Shown in pieces: positions 7,680 through 11,468 of a DNA stretch of 11,468 nt. The notes under the pieces are model-generated. The model saw only the letters and a program-made list of their open reading frames with translations. It had not been told where the DNA came from and did no database searches. Position numbers and translations under genes: made by a program. How positions within the stretch are numbered: the stretch's first letter is position 1; each line of letters opens with the position of its first letter. Source of the stretch: Ponticaulis sp. (GTDB lineage Bacteria; Pseudomonadota; Alphaproteobacteria; Caulobacterales; Hyphomonadaceae); the NCBI GenBank assembly GCA_002699325.1, contig PABS01000063.1, positions 2,646 to 14,113 of the forward strand, read 5' to 3'.

Positions 7680-9025
7680 TGCAGAATCTCTTTCAGGCTT
7701 TGAACGTAGAGCGCGATGTCTTCGTCACTTGTGCATTCGGTGGCCGCGCAAAGGATCACATTGGAAAGGTCCGCCTCGTCCGGATACAGGCGCGATGCCC
7801 GCACTCCGCCGACGACATCCCGGTCCAGCAGCCCCTGAAGCGCGTCATAGGCATTCATCGGCACGCGGAAGGCGAACTCGTTGAAGAAGCGCGGCGTAAG
7901 AATTTCCACGCCTTCAATGCCCTCCAGACCGTCCGCAAGCTGACAGGTCTTCTCATGATTGATTTCGGCGAGCTGGCGCAGGCCCTTACCGCCGAGCAGT
8001 GTCATGTGTGTCGTGAAAGCAAGCGTGCAAAGCCCTGAATTCGTACAGATATTTGAGGTCGCCTTATCGCGTCGGATATGCTGCTCACGGGTTGAGAGCG
8101 TCAGCACGTAACCGCGCTTGCCATCCGCATCTACGGTCTCACCGCAGAGCCGGCCGGGCATCTGCCGCATCAGCTTCTGAGTGGCCGCAAACAGACCGAC
8201 ATACGGCCCGCCAAAGTTCAGTGAATTACCGATAGACTGGCCTTCGCCGACAGCAATGTCAGCGCCCATTTCACCCGGAGGCGGCACCAGCCCCAGCGCA
8301 ACAGCCTCGGTAAAGACGGACACAAACAGCGCCTTCTTCTCATGTGCGGCTTCGGCAACGGGTGAGAGATCCGTCACTGTGCCAAAGATATTCGGGCTCT
8401 GTCCGATCACACAGGCCGTCTCGTCATCGACAGCCTCTGCCAGCGCCAGCTCGTCATCTACGCCCACAGGCAACTGAACGACTTCAATCCCCTGCGCGGC
8501 GCACACCGTCTGGGTGACCTGCGCATAATGAGGATGAAGCCCACCAGACAGGATCACCTTTTTTCGACGAGTGGCGCGGCAGGCCATCAGCGCAGCTTCG
8601 CCACATCCTGTGGAGCCGTCATACATGCTGGCATTCGCGACATCCATCGCAGCCAGTTCCGCGACCTGCGTCTGGAATTCAAACAGGGTTTGTAGTGTAC
8701 CCTGCGCGATTTCTGGCTGGTAAGGCGTATAGGTGGTCAGAAATTCTGACCGCTGGATGATGTGATCCACGGTCGCTGGCACGTGGTGCTTGTATGCACC
8801 GCAGCCCACGAAAAACGCTGACTCAGACGCCGAAGTGTTCTTGCTGGCAAGCTTTGTCAGATGACGCTCAACTTCGAACTCAGTCATATGGTCCGGAAGT
8901 CCTGGAACGGTGCCTTTCAGCCGCGCGGCCTCTGGAACATCCTGATAAAAGTCGTCCACGCTCTTCGCGCCGATGACTTTCAACATGTCCTGACGTTCGT
9001 CAGCGGTGAGTGGGAGATAACGCAT
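7676..9025 (-). CDS. gcvPA: Glycine dehydrogenase (decarboxylating) subunit 1, P-protein alpha chain
   Basis: A 449-residue partner of GcvPB, matching the N-terminal half of single-chain P proteins; the lengths agree with the split form. Typical stretches are [13 protein letters not shown] (72-84), [13 protein letters not shown] (100-112), [11 protein letters not shown] (134-144), [10 protein letters not shown], and later GEGQSIGN and [11 protein letters not shown], followed by [17 protein letters not shown], which is strongly conserved in the family. The subunit adopts the aminotransferase fold but does not carry the PLP lysine. Its ATG at 9025 overlaps the stop of the upstream paiB-like gene as TAATG, and a GGGA about ten bases upstream supports the start. 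Its stop overlaps gcvPB as ATGA, so the two subunits are probably coupled for equal output. Confidence 0.96.
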   Translation of the reverse strand: MRYLPLTADERQDMLKVIGAKSVDDFYQDVPEAARLKGTVPGLPDHMTEFEVERHLTKLASKNTSASESAFFVGCGAYKHHVPATVDHIIQRSEFLTTYTPYQPEIAQGTLQTLFEFQTQVAELAAMDVANASMYDGSTGCGEAALMACRATRRKKVILSGGLHPHYAQVTQTVCAAQGIEVVQLPVGVDDELALAEAVDDETACVIGQSPNIFGTVTDLSPVAEAAHEKKALFVSVFTEAVALGLVPPPGEMGADIAVGEGQSIGNSLNFGGPYVGLFAATQKLMRQMPGRLCGETVDADGKRGYVLTLSTREQHIRRDKATSNICTNSGLCTLAFTTHMTLLGGKGLRQLAEINHEKTCQLADGLEGIEGVEILTPRFFNEFAFRVPMNAYDALQGLLDRDVVGGVRASRLYPDEADLSNVILCAATECTSDEDIALYVQSLKEILQ

Positions 9026-9654
9026 TAATAAATTCCCATTTTCAGCATTTCATCAGCGACTGCATGCGCCGCCGGATCAGTTTCACTCATCAGGCCACGC
9101 ACGACGCCATTGAAGTCGTCCTGCGTGTCATCCTGGCTCAGCTTTTTTACGCCATTCATTTCGGTGATCCGCAGCGACAGCCCCACAATGCCCCGGCGAA
9201 GCCGCGCCAGATAATCTTCTGGCGCATCAGAGAGGCGCCATGGGTTTTCCCGGCCGTCTTCCATCTGTTGGCTCAGCGAGCTCAAATAGGGATTCAACTC
9301 TTCGACATCCCGCTCGATCCGCAGCACACCACGCACCTCAGCGGCGATGTAATTCCATGTCGGAACGGCTCGTCCATCAACATCCTTGGAGGGATACCAG
9401 CTCGGTGAAATGTAGGCATGCGGCCCCTGAAACACAGCCGTTGCAGCCAGGTCCTGCTCTTTCAAAGAAGCTAGCGGATTGCGCCTTGAAACGTGGCCAA
9501 TAAGGCAATCTTCCTCAGAGTTCAGAACCAATGGCACCATCGCAATGATCGGGCTCACACTGGCATTCACAGCAAGCATCGCAAACGGATGCAGTCGGAT
9601 GTGCGCACACACCGCGTCCGTGCCGTCCATCTGATAAATGCTTGCAGGATGCAA
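9025..9654 (-). CDS. PaiB-family FMN-binding protein within the gcv operon
   Basis: A 209-residue protein of the FMN-binding negative transcriptional regulator (PaiB) family, which has a flavin-binding split-barrel fold. Family marks are IRLHPFAML (19-27), GHVSRRNP (53-60), [16 protein letters not shown] (75-90), VPTWNY (97-102), IVGLSLRIT (156-164) and MNGVKKLSQ (166-174), close to the usual GKxKLSQN. In Bacillus the relative PaiB affects protease production and sporulation; no helix-turn-helix is evident here, so direct DNA binding is doubtful. The start is taken at TTG 9654: it lines up with the usual family N-terminus (M-x-P) and has GAAGGG (9669-9664) 9 bases upstream; the next Met is residue 9. 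It begins 3 bp after the gcvH stop and shares TAATG with gcvPA, so it is translated as part of the glycine cleavage operon. Its role there is unknown. Confidence 0.88.
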   Translation of the reverse strand: MHPASIYQMDGTDAVCAHIRLHPFAMLAVNASVSPIIAMVPLVLNSEEDCLIGHVSRRNPLASLKEQDLAATAVFQGPHAYISPSWYPSKDVDGRAVPTWNYIAAEVRGVLRIERDVEELNPYLSSLSQQMEDGRENPWRLSDAPEDYLARLRRGIVGLSLRITEMNGVKKLSQDDTQDDFNGVVRGLMSETDPAAHAVADEMLKMGIY

Positions 9655-9657
9655 AAC

Positions 9658-10029
9658 CTAGAGCCCTTCGCAGAATTCTTTGTAGGCAGCCTCGTCCATC
9701 AGAGCATCAAGCTCGGACTTGTCACTCAGCTTGATCCTGGCAAACCAGCCATCACCTTCGGGCGCTTCATTCACGGTCTCAGGTGTGTCAGCGAGTTTCT
9801 CATTCGCTTCGAGTACTTCCCCAGAAACCGGCGCGTAGACGTCTGAGGCGGCTTTTACGCTTTCGACAACGGCCATATCAGCGCCCTTGTCATAGTTGGC
9901 ACCAACTTCCGGCAATTCGACGAACACAACATCGCCAAGCTGTTCGGCGGCATAACCCGTAATTCCGACGGTGGCTGTATCGCCGTCTACCTTCACCCAT
10001 TCATGGTCTTCTGTGTATTTAACAGTCAT
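9658..10029 (-). CDS. gcvH: Glycine cleavage system H protein (lipoyl carrier)
   Basis: A 123-residue protein whose lipoyl arm shuttles the aminomethyl group from the P to the T protein and is then reoxidised by the L protein. It begins [12 protein letters not shown] and has the [22 protein letters not shown] block (22-43). The lipoylated lysine is K59 in [17 protein letters not shown], with downstream [12 protein letters not shown] and the GWFARI segment. Length is typical. The start is set at ATG 10029: this gives the canonical N-terminus, has GGGTGAG a few bases upstream, and leaves 13 bases after the gcvT stop. The upstream in-frame start at 10068 would add 13 residues and overlap gcvT. 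Confidence 0.97.
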   Translation of the reverse strand: MTVKYTEDHEWVKVDGDTATVGITGYAAEQLGDVVFVELPEVGANYDKGADMAVVESVKAASDVYAPVSGEVLEANEKLADTPETVNEAPEGDGWFARIKLSDKSELDALMDEAAYKEFCEGL

Positions 10030-10042
10030 TTCGCTCACCCGT

Positions 10043-11191
10043 TCAGCGCTTGTAATTATGTGGAACAAAAGGAAGTTTCGCGACCCTCGCCGCGCGTGGT
10101 TTGCCGCGGACCATCAGCGTCAGCTCGGTCCCGATCTTGGCGTGGTCGGCTTCGACATAGCCCATGGCAACAGGGCCTTCGACAGACGGGCCAAACCCGC
10201 CCGATGTAATCTCGCCGATCTGAACATCATTGAACATGATCTCAGTGCCTTCACGTGCCGGGGCACGGTCGAGCGGCTGAATCCCAACGCGCTTAATGCG
10301 TGGCCCGTTTTCTATCTGATGAAGAATTCTCTCAGCGCCCGGAAAGTCCGCTGCTTCGCGGCGGTTTTTCTGGATGACCCAGCTGAGCGTCGCTTCGACA
10401 GGCGTTTTGCCAGGGTCGAGATCATGGCCGTAAAGGCAGAGCCCGGCCTCTAGACGCAAACTATCGCGCGCGCCAAGGCCAATCGGCTTCACCCGGTCAT
10501 CAGCCAGAAGTTCAGCGACAAATCCAACGCCTTCAGCCGGGATGAGAAGTTCAAACCCATCCTCACCAGTATAGCCGCACCGCGAGACCAGACAGCTCAT
10601 ACCGTCATGCTCAAGACGAATGCACTCCATAAAGCCAAGCTCTGCCGCCTCTGGGAAATACTTTGAAACCACGTCCACGGCCTCAGGCCCCTGCAGCGCA
10701 GTCAGAATATGGTCATCAGCGCGAGTGAGCTCAGCGTGCGGCGAGAGCTTTTCCTGCATCAGCGCCCAGTCCTGCTGCTTCATCGCGCCATTGACGACGA
10801 TATACAGCATGCCCTGCTGATGAGGCTGACGCGGGCGCGTGATGATCAGATCATCCAGAATGCCGCCCTCTTCGTTCAGAAGAACCGTCAGGCGCGCCTG
10901 ACCTGGTTTCAGGCCCTGAATATCGCTCGGCACGAGCATTTCGATGAGCTTGGCTATCTCAGCATGGGCAGCCGGATCGTCGCGCGGACCACCAGAAATC
11001 GTCAGAAAGCACGGCCCCATATGAGACACATCGAACAGACCGCAGTGTTCGCGCGTCCAGAGATGCTCGGCTTTCACGCCTTCAAACTGAATGGGCATGT
11101 CATAGCCAGCAAAGCCGACCATTTTCGCGCCAAGCTTCACGTGCAAATCGTGAAGCGGCGTCTTGAGTAGTTGGGTGTCCTGTTCGGCCAC
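10043..11191 (-). CDS. gcvT: Glycine cleavage system T protein (aminomethyltransferase)
   Basis: A 382-residue enzyme that takes the aminomethyl group from lipoyl-GcvH, releases ammonia and makes 5,10-methylene-tetrahydrofolate. Family marks are [11 protein letters not shown] near the start, [16 protein letters not shown] (21-36), [13 protein letters not shown] (47-59), the acidic GGILDDL (109-115) that contributes the catalytic aspartate region, GYTGEDGFE (206-214), [16 protein letters not shown] (240-255) and [10 protein letters not shown] near the C-terminus. I chose the GTG at 11191, with GGAG (11202-11199) 7 bases upstream; this gives an N-terminus [13 protein letters not shown] typical of the family. 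The TTG at 11221 would add ten residues unlike the family and lies in a hairpin. It is the first gene of the operon, directly behind the glycine riboswitch. Confidence 0.96.
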   Translation of the reverse strand: MAEQDTQLLKTPLHDLHVKLGAKMVGFAGYDMPIQFEGVKAEHLWTREHCGLFDVSHMGPCFLTISGGPRDDPAAHAEIAKLIEMLVPSDIQGLKPGQARLTVLLNEEGGILDDLIITRPRQPHQQGMLYIVVNGAMKQQDWALMQEKLSPHAELTRADDHILTALQGPEAVDVVSKYFPEAAELGFMECIRLEHDGMSCLVSRCGYTGEDGFELLIPAEGVGFVAELLADDRVKPIGLGARDSLRLEAGLCLYGHDLDPGKTPVEATLSWVIQKNRREAADFPGAERILHQIENGPRIKRVGIQPLDRAPAREGTEIMFNDVQIGEITSGGFGPSVEGPVAMGYVEADHAKIGTELTLMVRGKPRAARVAKLPFVPHNYKR

Positions 11192-11198
11192 GCGGGAA

Positions 11199-11202
11199 CT
11201 CC
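11199..11202 (-). promoter_or_regulatory. Ribosome binding site that sets the gcvT start
   Basis: GGAG on the minus strand, 7 bases before GTG 11191. The bases between it and the start include CCCGC (11196-11192), complementary to two upstream GCGGG segments at the end of the riboswitch region. Confidence 0.7.
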
Positions 11203-11210
11203 AGCTTAAT

Positions 11211-11232
11211 CCGTGCGGCAAACCCGCTACGG
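11211..11232 (-). promoter_or_regulatory. Hairpin in the gcv expression platform
   Basis: On the minus strand CCGT-A-GCGG pairs with CCGC-ACGG (4 + 4 bp with one bulged A) around the loop GTTTG. No U-run follows, so it is not a terminator; it lies 8 bases before the gcvT ribosome site. Its GCGGG arm could instead pair with CCCGC next to the gcvT start. Confidence 0.5.
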
Positions 11233-11242
11233 TTCAAGCCCC

Positions 11243-11418
11243 CGCTGTCTCGGTGCCTGAGAGATTCCGATCCTGACCTGATGTCAGGGAATCTTGCTCC
11301 TTCGGCGAGGCTGACGGCCTCTTTCCAGCGTTTTAATCTACGTCTGCGGTCCTTTTGCCTGAGCGTTTCCGGGGCGGTTGCGCCTTCGGCCCTGGCCCGT
11401 AGCCAGTGTCTCCCGCAG
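11243..11418 (-). ncRNA. Tandem glycine riboswitch (two aptamers)
   Basis: Two consecutive glycine aptamers lie on the minus strand. Aptamer 1 (11418-11344): P1 CTGCGG/CCGCAG, the GGGAGA entry, P2 CTGGC/GCCAG, the conserved GCCGAAGG-GCAA core and CTCAGGCAAAAGGA. Aptamer 2 (11330-11243): P1 CGCTG/CAGCG, GGAAAGAG, P2 GAGGC/GCCTC, GCCGAAGGAGCAA, a long P3 built from AGATTCC/GGAATCT and CTGAC/GTCAG, then CTCTCAGGCACCGAGA. The linker is 13 bases (11343-11331), as expected for cooperating pairs. It sits 52 bases before the gcvT GTG, so it should switch the glycine cleavage operon on when glycine is plentiful. The platform has no terminator, which favours control of translation start (inference). 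Confidence 0.95.
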
Positions 11419-11424
11419 CCTCTG

Positions 11425-11452
11425 ACCTAGCGCGACTCAGAAGCATGGACAA
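11425..11452 (-). promoter_or_regulatory. Possible promoter of the gcv operon
   Basis: On the minus strand, TTGTCC (complement of 11447-11452), a 16 bp spacer and CTAGGT (complement of 11425-11430) precede aptamer 1. Transcription would begin very close to the first base of P1. Both boxes are imperfect and the window ends at 11468, so a promoter farther upstream is equally possible. Confidence 0.25.
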
Positions 11453-11468
11453 GCGGGCAGTTGATTCA

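Noticed and set aside
10030..10068. Upstream in-frame start for gcvH
   Set aside because: It would overlap gcvT and add 13 residues before the canonical [11 protein letters not shown] start.
11192..11221. Upstream TTG start for gcvT
   Set aside because: The extra ten residues do not look like the family, and the GTG at 11191 has a well-spaced GGAG.
1..11468. Mobile elements, CRISPR arrays, tRNA or rRNA genes, defence systems
   Set aside because: I looked and saw no direct-repeat arrays, transposase motifs or RNA gene signatures; the gene content is core metabolism and housekeeping.

Overview
The window reads as ordinary chromosomal DNA of an alphaproteobacterium. The main evidence is the split ATP synthase layout: a stand-alone F0 cluster (atpI-atpB-atpE-atpF'-atpF) with both a b' and a b subunit and no F1 genes attached. 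An a subunit with His in the Arg-Leu-Phe-Gly-Asn...Ala-Gly-His segment, as in mitochondria, and a two-subunit glycine decarboxylase (gcvPA/gcvPB) agree with this. I cannot place the family securely; a relative of the Hyphomonadaceae/Maricaulales would fit but is only a guess. I see no insertion sequence, prophage, tRNA, rRNA or CRISPR array.

Left part, plus strand (1-4104): the 3' third of smc (chromosome condensin ATPase) runs in from the left edge. About 130 bp later come atpI, atpB, atpE, atpF' and atpF, closed by a strong intrinsic terminator (4073-4104). atpI and atpB are 9 bp apart and atpF' and atpF overlap by ATGA. atpE stands apart, with a strong stem-loop on each side (2551-2581 and 2884-2909). 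This would suit a separately processed, stable message for the c subunit, which is needed in many copies.

Middle (4105-6086): a DUF2164 protein on the plus strand converges by 4 bp with a small two-helix membrane protein on the minus strand. That gene is divergent from a membrane acyltransferase of the Acyl_transf_3 family. These three look like unrelated single genes.

Right part, minus strand (11468 down to about 6036): a glycine cleavage operon in the order tandem glycine riboswitch - gcvT - gcvH - paiB-like FMN-binding protein - gcvPA - gcvPB. Spacing is tight (13 bp, 3 bp, TAATG overlap, ATGA overlap). An intrinsic terminator for the operon lies inside the last codons of the convergent acyltransferase gene. 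The riboswitch should sense glycine and turn on the T, H and P proteins, which break glycine down to CO2, ammonia and methylene-tetrahydrofolate; the L protein is not in the window. The non-canonical member is the PaiB-family flavin-binding protein between gcvH and gcvPA.

I did not find a convincing undescribed system. The points most worth following up are the paiB-like gene in the glycine cleavage operon, the paired hairpins around atpE, the possible ribosome-site control behind the riboswitch, and the operon terminator embedded in a coding sequence.
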